A DNA stretch of 64,000 nt, from NCBI RefSeq assembly GCF_030272615.1, contig NC_081409.1, positions 647,626,468-647,690,467 on the forward strand, written 5' to 3'. This document shows, piece after piece, positions 1 to 11,639 of this stretch. This DNA is from Cryptomeria japonica (lineage: Eukaryota > Streptophyta > Pinopsida > Cupressales > Cupressaceae). The notes under the pieces are model-generated. The model was given only the letters and a program-made list of their open reading frames with translations, was not told the origin of the DNA and ran no database searches. The position numbers were made by a program, and so were the translations under genes. Each line of letters starts with the position of its first letter. The stretch's first letter is position 1.

Positions 1-92
1 CCTCACGTAAGGAATACTTAGCACTTTTTTCTCCTTCTACAGACCTCTCAACACAATTCGTGCCCGAAAAAAATTCGTAGGCACTTAGAAAT

Positions 93-1707
93 TTGTCTAT
101 GCCCATAATTGTGCAAAGGGGCAGCGATAGTAATCTCCTTATGCCAAGGCCTGTAAATGATCTTCAGCAGGCGGGTTCTATTAATAATAGAGAACATGTT
201 AATGATACTATGCAAGGGTCACATAATATTGGGAGGTCAAATGTTCAGTATAAAACTAAGGATTTAATTATTCAATTGAGGAGATCTACCAGAGAGCATC
301 GTCCTCCATCAAAATTTTTAGATTATGACCTTTTGTTTTCTGAAGAAGCTACTTCTGAATTGTTAGTCTTTGATCAGGTAGAGCCAATGAATTTTAGGGA
401 TGCTTGCCAAGAGTTTAATTTTGATAAATGGATGGCAGCGATGCAAGAAGAAATTGATTCGTTAAAGATGAATCATACCTGGGATCTAGTTAAGCTCCCG
501 CCTAGTTGAAAGCCCTTGGAGAATCAATGGGTTTACAGATTGAAAGAAGAAGAGGGAGGCAGGAAACCATTTCATGTGAGACTAGTTGTCAAGGGGTATG
601 GTCAGTAGAAAGGCATCGATTTTGATGAATTTTTTTTTGCTAGTTGTGAGAATGACTACAATCCAGGCAGTTTTGGAATTGGTAGTTGTGTGGGCTCTTG
701 AGCTTGAACAACTTGATGTAAAAATTTCATTTCTTCATGGGGATGTGGATGAAGAATTGTATATGGAGCATCCTGAAGGCTTCATTAAACAAGGGCAAGA
801 ATACTTATATTGCAAATTGAAATGAAGTTTGTATGGACTCAAACAAGCCCCAAGGCAGTGGTACCTCAAGTTTGATCGGTTCATGGCTGAGCATAAGTTT
901 ATTTGTTGTGAATTTGACCCTTGTGTTTACTACAAGAAGCTTGATAATGGTGAATTTTTTCTATAATTGCTTTATGTTGATGACATGTTAGTCATAGGTT
1001 CCAGCATGAATGTAGTTCGTAATTTGAAGCTACTTCTAGCTCAGCGTTTTGCAATGAAGGATTTAGGGGCAGCGAAAAGAATACTTGGCCTCGATATAAT
1101 TTGGGATAGATAGAAAAAAAGAACTCAAATTGTCTCAAAAAAAATATGTTCTCAAAGTTTTGGACAGGTTTAGAATGAAGGATGCCAAGGCAATTGACAC
1201 TTCGTTAGCTTATTATTTTCATTTATCCTCTGCTATGTGTCCCAAGACACAAGAAGAACAAGATTTCATGAAAAATATTCCCTATTGTTCAACAGTAGGC
1301 AATCTGATGTGTGCCATGGTCTCCACTCATCCAGATATTGCTCATCCAGTGGGAGTTGTGAGTAGATTCATGAGCAATCCCAATAAACCTCATTGGGAGT
1401 ATGTTTTGTGTTTAGGAGTGAATAATGTACAATTACAAGGTTTTACTGATTCTGATTTTGTCGGAGATTTAGACAAACACATATCAACTACTAGTTATGC
1501 TTTCATATTTGCTGGAGTTGCTATTAGTTGGGTTTCTAGGTTGCAACATATAGTTTCTCTTTCTTCTGCAGAGGCTGAATAGATGTCTCTCTCTGAAGGT
1601 GCTAAGGAAATGGTTTGGTTACAACAATTGTTTAATGATTTGAGGTGTCAGCAAAGCGATTGGGTTCTGTTTTGTGATAGTTGCAGCACTATTTTTATAG
1701 CGAACAA
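93..1707 (+). pseudogene. Ty1/copia pol remnant: reverse transcriptase and start of RNase H
   Basis: Degenerate copia pol. The order is a lead-in to RT (STREHRPPSKFLDYDL, then MQEEIDSLKMNHTWDLV), the RT core with the YVDD active-site box at about 972-983 (LLYVDDMLV), a connection domain (DLGAAKRILGLDI; YCSTVGNLMCAMVSTHPDIA), and RNase H (GFTDSDFVGD, then VSLSSAEAE). Stops interrupt it near 507, 606, 823, 965, 1110 and 1580, with frame changes, so no functional enzyme can be made. The segment upstream of 93 is presumably the end of the integrase region. RNase H breaks off exactly where a DNA element is inserted (1708) and resumes at about 2613. The copia assignment is firm; the finer lineage is not. 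Confidence 0.9.
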
Positions 1708-1805
1708 CTAGGTTGCCGGTTTGGGTTTGGGCACCGGTTCGGGTTCGAAGAACTGGTACGGCAAAATTTTGAAAAGGGGTTTGGGTTCGTTAGTACAAAA
1801 ACATG

Positions 1806-1894
<89 letters not shown>

Positions 1895-2611
1895 GCCTAT
1901 AAGTATGAATTAAGATTAGCATGTCACATAGCATCATATAAACATCAAAACCAACATAAACTTGTAATCATAGCATCATGATCATACCATAACAACATCA
2001 TATACATCAAGTTTAATATCAAAATGATAAAATATTCAAGTATCATTGTTTCAACTTTCAACAATTTAAAGTTTGATCATCAAATGGATTCTCTAGTTCG
2101 TCATCCTCATTCTCCTCCTCCTCATCATTGACATTGACATTAGATGAATCAATGCCAATGCCAATGACACTTGAACTTGCACTTTAAGTTTGCTCGCTAT
2201 CTGAGTCATCAAATGCAACAAGCTGAGAAGTGAATTTATCCAAATTAGTATGTTTTGGCTCTATATCCCACATCTTCGTTTCCCCTTGCTTGTAGTCATG
2301 TTGCTTGTGTGAAATGAGCAAAGTTAATGTTTTAAAATTCACTTTTAGGGTCATTTTAATTTTTTATATGGTGGAATTCAAAAAAAATTAAATTTTGCAA
2401 AAAAAAAATCCATTTTTGGGCTGTCAGACCCTTGGGTTCAACTTGGGTCCTCTTGGGTTTGACTTAGGGTCCTCTTGGGTTCGCCCTGGTTCAAACTAGG
2501 CCTGTGAACCACGAACCCTGTCCGAACCACAGGCAAACCGGACCCGAACCCCGAACCAAGACCGTACCGGACCAGTACCAGGGGTCTAGGGAGGCGAACC
2601 CGGTAACTCAG
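1708..2611. mobile_element. hAT-like non-autonomous DNA element inside the copia RNase H
   Basis: This 904-bp insertion splits the copia RNase H reading frame. It is flanked by near-identical 8-bp direct repeats, gcgaacaa (1700-1707) and gggaacaa (2612-2619), the duplication length typical of hAT transposons. The ends are imperfect inverted repeats: left CTAGGTTGCCGG, right end read on the minus strand CTGAGTTACCGG (9 of 12 identical). Both ends are rich in GGTTCG/CGAACC words, like hAT subterminal repeats. No transposase is visible, so it would depend on an element elsewhere. A long TA microsatellite lies inside. Removing it restores the copia RNase H order. The superfamily call rests on TSD length and termini only. 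Confidence 0.72.
1808..1891. repeat. (TA)n microsatellite
   Basis: About 40 uninterrupted TA units lie within the hAT-like insertion. Apparent IYIYIY reading frames on both strands here are artefacts of the dinucleotide repeat. Confidence 0.97.
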
Positions 2612-2612
2612 G

Positions 2613-2809
2613 GGAACAATCATTCATCTCATTGTTGCTCGAAGCATATTGACATACATGTTCATTACATTCGTCATGTGGTTGAAGAGGGCAAGTTACG
2701 GGTTGCAAAAATTGACATAAAGGTCAATCCGGCTGATGTCTTGACGAAAGTTGTTTCCAAAGAGAAGTTCGACTTCTGTAGGGCTTCTCTTGGCATGGTG
2801 AAGAAGTGA
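2613..2809 (+). pseudogene. Ty1/copia RNase H C-terminus (resumes after insertion)
   Basis: The reading frame continues the interrupted copia RNase H: SKHIDIHVHYIRHVVEEGKL followed by the classic copia tail ADVLTKVVSKEKFDF and a stop. This is the end of the pol polyprotein. It joins in register to the frame that breaks at 1707, which shows the intervening 904 bp is an insertion. Confidence 0.9.
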
Positions 2810-2819
2810 CAGAAAGATC

Positions 2820-2831
2820 TGAGTGGGGGAA
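2820..2831 (+). other. Candidate polypurine tract of the first copia element
   Basis: A purine-rich run (gagtggggga) lies just after the pol stop and about 40 bp before the presumed 3' LTR start at 2873. This is where the plus-strand primer of an LTR retrotransposon is expected. Confidence 0.45.
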
Positions 2832-2872
2832 TTATTTCTGAGCAGTGTTCGGTTGAACTTCAAGTGAGAGAT

Positions 2873-3099
2873 TGTTGATAAAATGAAGCCCAACTGTTTT
2901 TCCTTCCAATGGTGGCTTTTGGCTTTCTGTTTGAAGGCTTTTTCTTTGTGCAATTGAGTTTATTCTGAGTTTATCTTTTAATTTTTTTATTTTTACTAAC
3001 AATTTGAATTAATAAGGGGCCTATATTAGAAATTTTTTTTTAAAATTTGAAAATACAACTTTTTTTAGTTTTTTAATATTTATTAATGGCCTTAGATAA
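2873..3099 (+). mobile_element. Partial 3' LTR of the first copia element
   Basis: A TGTTGATA start follows the pol tail and purine tract, as expected for a copia LTR. The end is not defined, because a GC-rich repeat is inserted at about 3100 and the matching 5' LTR lies outside the window. The stretch 3287-3453 may be its continuation; I see no gene there. Confidence 0.5.
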
Positions 3100-3286
3100 G
3101 GGGGACGTCTAGCCGTCCCCGGGACGTACGGACGTCCCCCAAGGCTAGGGCAGGTGTCCCCCCGTTTCGGGGACGTCCCCTAAAAATATAGGGCAATTTG
3201 GGGACGGGGGGAAACGTCCCCTGGCTGTCCCCGAAACGTCCCCGAGACGGGGACGAGGGTTTTCAGGTCGGGGACGCGTCCCCGGG
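3100..3286. mobile_element. Short GC-rich inverted-repeat element (MITE-like)
   Basis: A ~187-bp island of very high GC sits in very AT-rich DNA. It consists largely of GGGGACG words and their complements (CGTCCCC), which form several overlapping inverted repeats, including the perfect palindrome GGGGACGTCCCC. Both ends read inward with GGGGACG. It has no coding capacity. The form resembles subterminal repeats of small hAT-type elements. I could not define a clean target duplication, so the class is uncertain. Confidence 0.5.
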
Positions 3287-3458
3287 TAACTCTGCTAAAA
3301 TGTCATCCAGACATTTACAATCATTGTGAATTCAAGAGTTATTCTGGATGAATAATCAGTCTTTGTATAGTCTTTAAAAGATTTATCTATTGTTTAGACC
3401 TCGTACATGAAATGTTCCATTCTCAAAACTAAAGTGTCACATTTACATGATTTACTCT

Positions 3459-4934
3459 TGTAGACACCTAAAAGTTGCACAATGAATTAAGTGAATTTTA
3501 TTCATTTAATTATTCTTAATTCTTCCTATTAATTAAATTAAGATTTAATTAATATACCCTTTTTCTATCTAAGCCATTTAACTAAATACCTTCCCTCTAG
3601 CCATTTTAATTAAATTTACATTTAATTAAAAATATCAATTTATCCCCTTTCCCATTTTAATTAAATCTATATTTAATTAAAATCTCATTTGCATTTAAAT
3701 AAATCTAAATTTATTTATAAACCCCCCCACTTGCAAAATCCTACAAATGCAAGTTGCAACCAAATTAAAATAAAGCAATTTATTTTAATTAATTCTATTT
3801 TCCCTCACCCACTTGCATTTTCCTACATCTCCCACTTGCATCCTAAATCATATTCCTAATTTCTTCTAGACCCTTCTTATCACTTCTAAATTAACCTAAC
3901 CCATCTTCTAAACTTTGTCACATCCCTAAACAAAGGGAAGTCATTTCTCAAACCCTTAAAGTTTTTGATAACCATTAAAGGCTTCAAGTCTTCAACCACT
4001 TAATATCCCCAAAGTTTCCCAAACCATTAATGGTTAATTCAACCCTTTTACATGGTTAGAGACTTTTTGCCTAACTTAACCTTCATCCAACCCAAGGGTC
4101 TCATCAGGACTTTAATGCTTTGACCATGATTGTCTCTTAATCATTTGCACAAAGGTTTATCCTTGGATTAACTCTTAATCCAGTGGGTAATCCTAATTTA
4201 GGCTTGACCCTTACCTTCTAGATAACCATGAGGTCTTCTCAGGCCTTTATTGCCTCCAACCCCTTCTCTCAACTCAACCCTATGTTGACACTTGTCACCA
4301 TTTCATTGGTGCAAATTGTGCACATGGATCCCCAACTTTCAAGCTTGGCCCTTGATTAAACCTTTCAATCCTGGCCATCCATTGCCCTATTTTTGCTATA
4401 AATAGAGCTCTCATTCCTTCATTTTAAAACATCCTTCAAATTTGTAGTATCACACTTATGCTCAAATACATTCAAGCTTTCATATCATTTTTATGCTCAT
4501 CATTTTAGCCTCTTTGAAATCAGGAATTACTCTAAATATGCATGTTTAGGATAATTTCTTTATCATCTAACTCAATCATAGACTAATATATATCATGTTA
4601 GGATAGTATTTATACTAATCTTGTCATCTTATCATATAGTTTATTGCATTTTAAGATCATGTATAGCTTAGGATGCATCTCATACTAAAATTATCAAAGC
4701 ATCTCTCGTTCTTGCATTTGCCATCCCTAAACCATTTTGCTCAGTAATCTGAGAGCAAAAACATTGGTTTGAGGGACATTGTGAGATAAAGAACCATGGG
4801 ACCCACCTTGGGAAGCTGAGTAACACTTCGTTATTCCATAGCTTGCACCAAGAAGTCCTGTGTGTGTGTGTGGACAAGTCATTTAGTAATATTTTCACAT
4901 ATTGAATTCTATCAACCCACTTTTCCCGCATACA
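3459..4934 (+). mobile_element. Solo LTR, Ty3/gypsy Tat family
   Basis: A 1476-bp LTR starts TGTAGACACC and ends in TACA, flanked by perfect 5-bp duplications ACTCT (3454-3458 and 4935-4939). It belongs to the same family as the LTR at 18511-20001 (opposite strand): same start, the same AT-rich TTAATTAAAT block, the same Leu/Pro-like C/T-rich stretch, a shared TATA region and a shared ATGCATGTTTAGGAT in the downstream part. No internal coding sequence adjoins it, so it is the product of LTR-LTR recombination. Confidence 0.85.
4397..4404 (+). promoter_or_regulatory. TATA box of the Tat-family solo LTR
   Basis: TATAAATA lies about 940 bp into the LTR and is followed by the presumed R-U5 part. 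The equivalent box is present in the LTR at 18511-20001. Confidence 0.6.
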
Positions 4935-4939
4935 ACTCT

Positions 4940-6490
4940 CATTATAATGTTGAAGTTGCATTTTACATTTCATATTGTTTCATATTCTGCCCTAGTTTGG
5001 CATTGTGTATAAGTAATTTTCTGTATGTAGAGAAGCTATTGTTGTAAAATACAAGTGGTCGTTCCTAAAGAAAAAGTTCTTGAAGAAGTGTGTTGTTTGT
5101 GAAGAGAAGGCTGTCGAAAATAAAAATGTGAGCATATGTAAAGATGTTAATTCCTATATGTCCCATTTCTCTAGTTTTTTACTTCCCTTTTTTATCTGTA
5201 GAAATTGTTACTTGTCATAAATAATTTTTAGTTCATCTTGATACCTTTTGTCCTCACCTATTTTAAGACACTTTATCCTCCTCAATTTTTACTGGTAATA
5301 AAAGTTAATTGAAACATAAAGTTGTGCCAAAGATCTTATGAAGAGTATTCCTTAATGAAGTATTTTAAAAATTTGATTATTAAGAGTATTTACCTAACCA
5401 TTTAGAATACTACAAGGATGAAATTAGAATTATTATAACTTACAAAAGATGTTTGGCATAATTTAAGACATTTTTCAAGAAGTTATTTGAAAGATTCTCG
5501 TGTTATCCTCAAAGATTTAAGTTGACTAAAGTAATAGTGCCCAAATGTTTTATTTACCCTGACCTTATCAAATAGATAGCCAAAATGTATAATCCTACAA
5601 GCATATGAAAGGAAGTTACTATGGATAAATAATCGTTTCCATCTTTCACCTTAGGCAGAATGTAAATGACACATTAAATTCTTAAATATTATGTAAGTAC
5701 AAGAAAAATTAATGAAGCTATAGTGTGAAAAAGTTGTTTCATTTAAAAATCAGTGAGGTGGAACAAGAGTTGGAGTTGGTCCTTAGTTTTGAACTTAAGC
5801 CCCTATATGTGGGAACATTTGAAGGCTACTTTTAAGGGTTCTTGCCAAGCTATTTGTCAACTCATAGGCATTGACTACCAACCCTTAATCCATCTAAAGA
5901 ATCCATGGTACTAGCACTGCACATTTAGAATGTGTGATTAAAATTTACTATATGAATATGAGGGATTCCTCATAAAATGAGGACTAGCGACTTAAAAGAA
6001 ACAAGGAGCCAATAAATCTTTTAAATGGTACTCACTCCTATACTACATGCACTTGTATGTCATAAATAGTTAATGAGATATAAAGATGAGAGTAGTAGAA
6101 TTGGTATCAAAGAATTTTCCTAAGGGGATAAAAGGACTCTCAATCAAGCCTATCTAATTATTAATTATTCATTTAAATAGATACAACCTCAAGTCTTATT
6201 ATAGCATATTTGAGGATTACTTTTTCACTCCCATATATAGAATTTTAGGGTTTATGAGGCCTACATTTAAAGAGTTCAAAGAGTTCTTATGATGCTTTGG
6301 ATTGAAATAAGTTTCAAGAGAAATTGATAATTTGAAGTATTATTTACTGCATGAAAGGTATACTATCACCAAATTCATTTTGATTTTTTTATCTCATAAA
6401 TTTTTCGATTTGGGCCACTTATAGGATTCATTCTTTTAGACAATGTGGTTAATGTACAATTCTAATTATTGGAATTTGAAAATGCAAACT
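4940..6490. other. AT-rich stretch without recognised genes
   Basis: About 1.5 kb with stops in all frames, no protein similarity I recognise, and no clear repeat boundaries. It is probably old decayed repeat sequence. Confidence 0.5.
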
Positions 6491-6608
6491 AAAAGAGGGG
6501 TACAAATTTATTCAAACTAGAAGAATTACAAAGCAATGGCTTTAAATAGCCCTGTCAAGCTCCACCAAGTGGTCCAACTTTTGAGACAAACCCAAGGGTA
6601 ATTTATCC

Positions 6609-7361
6609 CTATCCACAATTCCAATTTTGCATGTGATCAGAAGCCCATTTGGCCAAACAATCCACTACTCCATTCCATTCTCTAGGAATATGATTGAAAG
6701 TGACAAAATCCAAATAAGCACACAAATTAAGAATCTGTTTAACAACCAAAGCCAAATGCCAACTAAAATCTTCTAAAGTCCACCTATTCAACAAATTCAC
6801 CACCACCTGGGAATTAGAGTCACAAATGATCCCTCCCCACCCAAGCTGACAACCACGTTCCACAACATATAAAATGGCAAGTGCTTCCATCAAATTATTG
6901 GTATTAAAACCCTTATAAATAGAAAAGATAAACTGAATAGTTCCAGAACTATCCCAACCAACTCCACCAATGCCAGCATGACCAGGGTTTCCCCGAGAAG
7001 AACCATCAGTGTTGATATTCAAAACTCCCCGAGGAGGAGGAGACCAACGCCCCTCCCTACTCATCTTTCGAAGAGGATGTCGAAATCTATTTCTTATGAG
7101 CTGTCTTTGTGGAGGAGGAAGATGAAGACAATCGCAACAACCAACATCTCGAGAGTCCAGTGTTTCCGTCAAATCACATTTTGTCGAAACAGTTTCAGCC
7201 AAAGAATGAAGAATTTTCCACCACAAATGAGAAGCCACCAACATAACATCTCGAAAAATTCTATGATTCCTCTCCAACCAAATATGCCAAATAATAAAAG
7301 AGGGACCACTTGAGCCCAAGCAACTTGAAGAAAAGAGGTTGTAACATGGGCCTTGCCCCAA
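6609..7361 (-). pseudogene. LINE copy A: RNase H domain
   Basis: An open frame of 250 codons ends with a type I RNase H of the kind fused to the end of some plant L1 elements. The active-site residues are visible: Asp in NINTDGSSRGNPG, Glu in NNLMEALAIL, Asp in ICDSNSQVVV, and the last Asp in EWNGVVDCLAKW. The N-terminal third (HIWLERNHRIF) is the zinc-binding RVT-associated region. The domain itself is intact, but the ORF2 it belongs to is broken upstream. Confidence 0.85.
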
Positions 7362-8476
7362 CGATCAAAGAACTCAACAAAAGAAAAGACAAGTCAATAG
7401 GCCTTGTTCTACACACCCCACCAAAAGTGCCAAATCTTCCTAGAGAAAGAACATTGGAAAAAGAGATGAGAAACACTCTCCTCACTATTACGGCACAACA
7501 CACACATTGAGGGGCCTTCCAAACCACTCTTTCACAAGTTATCCCAAGTAAGACACCGATTTTGAACCACCAACCACATCAAGAAGTTACAATTGGGCCA
7601 CAAAAAATTGTACCAAATATGTTTCCACTAAGGGACCTCAGTGTCTCCAAACATCTGCCTACCAAGCTGCCCATATCCTACATAGAGTACTTCCTGCACA
7701 AGTCACTACCAGCCCAAGCCAAAACATCATTTCCCACCAAGGCAATGCATTCACGAGCAGCAAGAATCTGAGCCAGCTCACGTCTATCAACCTTTGACCC
7801 TCCTAGCATGCCATTCATAAGAGTGCTTCCATCTAAAACTAACAGCCAACCCACAAATGTGAGCAACCTTGTAATGTTCGACTGTGTCCCAACCAACATC
7901 AGTAAATATATCACAAAGGGACTGGAGATAAGGATATGAAGAAAGAATAGAAGGGTGGTCGTCCCAAGAATCAAACCAAAAAAGAGCTTGTGACCTTGAG
8001 TGACAAATCCAAAAAATCCGACTCTTAATCAACTGAGCCCCCACTTTTAGAGGCCCATCTAAAAGGAAAGCGAGGAACATCTAAAAAAGAAACACCTGAG
8101 AGATACTTAAGGGTCAGAATACGGGCCCAAAGCTGATGTTGATTGGTACACCAATGCCAATATAGCTTAGCTGCAAGAACTTGCCCATTCAAAATAGTAG
8201 AATGTTTAATCCAAGACCACCTTCTTTCTTTGGTCTATATATAGTTTCCCACTTAACAAGGCTCCACTTAGCAGCCAACAAGCTACCACTTCAAAGAAAT
8301 TGGCATGAGAGAGCATCAAATTCCTTAAGGAAATACATAGGGGCAGCCTGAACAAAACCCCTGTAAGTAGGAAGAGCTTAGATAACAGACTTTAGAAGAG
8401 TCACTCTAGCAACAGTAGATAACCAACGATGAGTCCAATGAGTGATCTTCTTACGCAACTTATCATGCAAAATCTG
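7362..8476 (-). pseudogene. LINE copy A: thumb and zf-RVT region, frameshifted
   Basis: This stretch lies between RT and RNase H. Pieces in different frames match copy B: a cysteine-rich zf-RVT piece near 7500 (CVCCAVIVRRVFLISF, out of frame with its neighbours), a central piece at 7678-8080 (LIKSRIFWICHSRSQALFWF), and thumb remnants near 8200-8470. Several stops and frameshifts separate them. Confidence 0.7.
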
Positions 8477-9307
8477 TCAGGAAGACCAGGGTTGTCTACC
8501 AATAGCAAGAGGAATACCTAGGTAGACAAAGGGAAGAGACCCAATCTGAAACCTCAAAATAGTCGCAATCTGCCTTTGAATAGCTACAAGAATATTAAAA
8601 AAGAAAATAAAAGACTTCTGCTCATTGACCTTTAGACCCGAAGCAACAAGGTAGGTATCCAATGCCTGCCTAAATGACTCAGCTTCTTGAATACGAGTCA
8701 TCTCCATAAGAGAAGTGTCATCCACAAACTGGAGATGAGAAAACTTTGGCAAACCATTGCCCCATTGCCAACCATGAAGCACGCCTTGAAAAGCCCGAAA
8801 CTTAAGAAATCGGCCCAACCCCTCAGCCATAATAATAAACAGATAAGGAGATAGAGGGTTCCCTTGTCGGAGGCCCCTAGTGGCACCAAAAATCTCTGAA
8901 GGATCTCCATTCATAATAACCGGAAAAGAAGAAGTAACACAACTCATAGCCCAACTCACCCAATCTGAACAAAAATCAAAGGTTAAAAGAATCTTCTCAA
9001 GAAAACACCACTTAACTCTATCATAAGCTTTGGCCATGTCCAACTTGATGAACATGGATTTTTCCTTAGGATTTGCCATAGGATGAATGACTTTAGAGGT
9101 CACCACCACCTTATCCTGAATTTGTCTACCAGCTACAAAGCCCCCTTGCTCCTTGGAAATAAGAACAAGAAGACAAGGTTTGAGCCTCTCAACAATCAAT
9201 TTAGTAATAATCTTGTACACCACATTACAAAGAGTAATAGGTCTAAAGAATTCAATCTTATCAGCACCCTCCTTTTTAGGAATGAGAACTAGAAAAGTAG
9301 TATTCAA
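8477..9307 (-). pseudogene. LINE copy A: reverse transcriptase domain
   Basis: A 276-codon open stretch carries the non-LTR RT motifs: TTFLVLIPKKEGADKIEFFR, KLDMAKAYDRVKW (motif A Asp), GLRQGNPLSPYLF (motif B), LQFVDDTSLM (catalytic Asp pair in an FVDD box) and GSLPFVYLGIPL. The upstream part of ORF2 (9308-9520) continues in another frame, with the KGKVPSPDGFP-type motif still readable, and is then truncated. Confidence 0.88.
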
Positions 9308-9522
9308 AGCTCAAAGCATTTGTTTACTGTGAAGAGATTCCTGAACAACCTCCAACAAATCCAGATTAATAATATCTCAATATTCCTAAAAAAATTCAAC
9401 TGGGAAACCATCGGGACTCGGAACTTTACCCTTGTTCATCCCAAACACAACACCTTCTAATTCAGGCATAGAAATCGGATGAATGAGAGAATCATTCATC
9501 ACATTGTTAATCAACGAAAATT

Positions 9523-10250
9523 AGAAAAGGTTTTCTCCCGTTTTAAGCTAGGTTCTCTAATTTGATCATTTTGAGTAAAGAGGGATATGACACGCTTATT
9601 GACCTCATTAAACAATATAACTTAAAATTATAGAGAGATATGACAGGCTGAGTGATCTCATTGAGCAATATAACATAGAATTACAGAAATCCAAACTATA
9701 TGACATTAAAGTTTTCATCTATAATTTAAGAGATAGTTTGATCAATCTGGATATCAACATAAATATGATGAAAGGGAGGATCTAATTAGAGCTTGCATGG
9801 AAAATATTGAGAAGGAGATGAGAAGGTACATATGATAAAAGAATAGTCTTAATGGAACATATAAGAGAAATAATTATTGTGGAATCCAAGATCCTATAGA
9901 GAAAGATAGTGAAATTGTATAAAGTTGACACCACGGTAATAATTTCACTCGAAGTTAGTCCTCTTGATTTTTTGGCTCAAACTATGATATTTTTTGACCA
10001 TCCATTATTACCTACGAATAAGGTTGCAACGCAACCTATGATCAATATATTTGAACCAATCTAATCAGTGGGATAATTCGCTATGATTGAGAGTCCTCTT
10101 ATACGACGAGAATGGGACTCTCGTACTGAAGAGTAATGCAGATCAAATCAAGAGAATTTAACCAAATTGACTTAGTTTGCAACTTTATGAAAATCCCAGA
10201 CGAGAAGAACAATTACGAACAAGAACAAAATTCAAGATTTTAATCTATAC
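9523..10250 (+). pseudogene. Decayed coding remnant with a repeated coiled-coil-like motif
   Basis: Two adjacent ~54-bp repeats (about 9574-9675) encode similar 18-residue units (RYDRLSDLIEQYNIELQ and YDTLIDLIKQYNLKL), in two frames one base apart. Further helix-like sequence follows (LIRACMENIEKEMRRYI). Stops are frequent. I do not recognise the protein. It may be a fragment of a reverse-transcribing element or a host coiled-coil gene. Confidence 0.35.
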
Positions 10251-11630
10251 ACAATAAAAAGATCAAAGCCTCTACTATTTTCTTACTTCCTAATTTTATT
10301 CTATATTCTCATTTCTGCTGGGTGTTCTGTGCGTTCTCTCTTCCTCTATATTTTCCTCTTTATTGACTACCAGTCCCCTCTTTATTTACTGCGTGACCTT
10401 CATTTTGCTAAATTCTTTCTTCTTACAGCGCATTCCAGTCTCTCTTTCCTACATTTAAAAACTCTTCAATATGCAATATTCCTTGTTTCTTCCTTAATGG
10501 GAGTAATTTGATTCAATGCACACAATCTGTTTAACTACGCACTACCTTAACTCTCTCTGATCACGCCCTTTATTTGGTTGTCTGCACCTTAGAATAAAGC
10601 GCTGCTCTATCTTTTCTTGCGGTGCTCTTTACCTTGTCTCCAGCGCCTTCACTTACCTTGCACTTCTCTGCCCTCCAACACACTTCTCCTTCCACCCACA
10701 GCTACCTTATGTTTTTAACTTTTGTTTAACTTAACTGATTAGATTGCAAAGTAAATTGTGCAGGATTGCATCAAAGAACATGATGAAAATTTAATCACTA
10801 ATCACCCCAAAACAATCAAGATATATTACAAAGAGTCATAGTCTTTGAGGTAAGTGTTGATAACATGATCCAAGGGTAAGCTAGGAGATTAGTGGGACAA
10901 TATGGTTGCTTATTACTCTTAGGATGAGATCTTTTCTTTATAATTGTATTTGATACATTAAAAATTATTGAGCTTGGTGATTAATTTGAAAGCATTGAGA
11001 GAGCAAGAAAATATTCAACCCACCTCAAAAAAAATCCTTAGTAATGTGGATAATTACATCTGATAATGACAAGACAAAGGTACATGATAATCCTTAATAT
11101 TTTAAAGAGACATTAAATATCAAGTTGGTAGGTAATGCTACACCTAAGGATACCTCTTTTCCTATACATATTTCCTAATGGATGAGAACAAGAACTAAAA
11201 GGCTCTTAATTTTTAAAATGAGACTTTTATGAATAAAAAACTTGCAATAAAAATAGTGTAAACAAAATGATGAATGCTTTCTAACTAAACAAAAAATAGA
11301 GACTAGCATATCAACATATACTAGAAAACACTAAATAAAAGCTACTTCTAACACTTAATCATAATGCAACATTTTTAAAAAATGAGCCTTTCGAAGAACA
11401 CAAAGCTATGCACTAAGATAAGTGTTGGTACAAAGGTTAGTATTGGTCTTCATTTTAATCTCATTAATAAAATCTTATATAAACACTCAATTGAAACAAA
11501 TCAAGTACACTATCTACCCTTGATTCCCTACCATATGTGGCAGTGTGATGCAGCCCGCATTTCTAACTGTCGGCTAGTAATTTCTGAATACTGATTAGAT
11601 CATTCATTTATACGAAGCCTTAATATCTAC
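10251..11630. other. No recognised feature
   Basis: About 1.4 kb of AT-rich sequence. The open frames are short and unlike known proteins, and I see no terminal repeats. Confidence 0.5.
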
Positions 11631-11639
11631 ATTTTAACA

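Larger units (their letters stand above)
6493..9520 (-). mobile_element. 5'-truncated L1-type LINE with RNase H (copy A)
   Basis: On the minus strand it contains, in order, the reverse transcriptase, the zf-RVT region and a C-terminal RNase H, followed by a 3' UTR that matches the 3' end of the LINE at 12495-18459 (both end ...ACCCCTC near a TTT run). Homology to copy B stops near 9520, within the region upstream of RT, so the endonuclease and ORF1 are missing. This is typical of incomplete target-primed reverse transcription. I could not identify a clear target duplication. Confidence 0.85.

Noticed and set aside
1681-1981. Open frames with long Ile-Tyr repeats on both strands
   Set aside because: They are products of the (TA)n microsatellite and have no coding meaning.
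6978-7313. Plus-strand frames opposite both LINE copies
   Set aside because: They are antisense shadows of the RNase H and zf-RVT coding regions, which carry recognisable motifs on the minus strand.
6493-9530. Target duplication for LINE copy A
   Set aside because: A-rich words near both ends (around 6470 and 9525) look alike only through composition; no convincing direct repeat.
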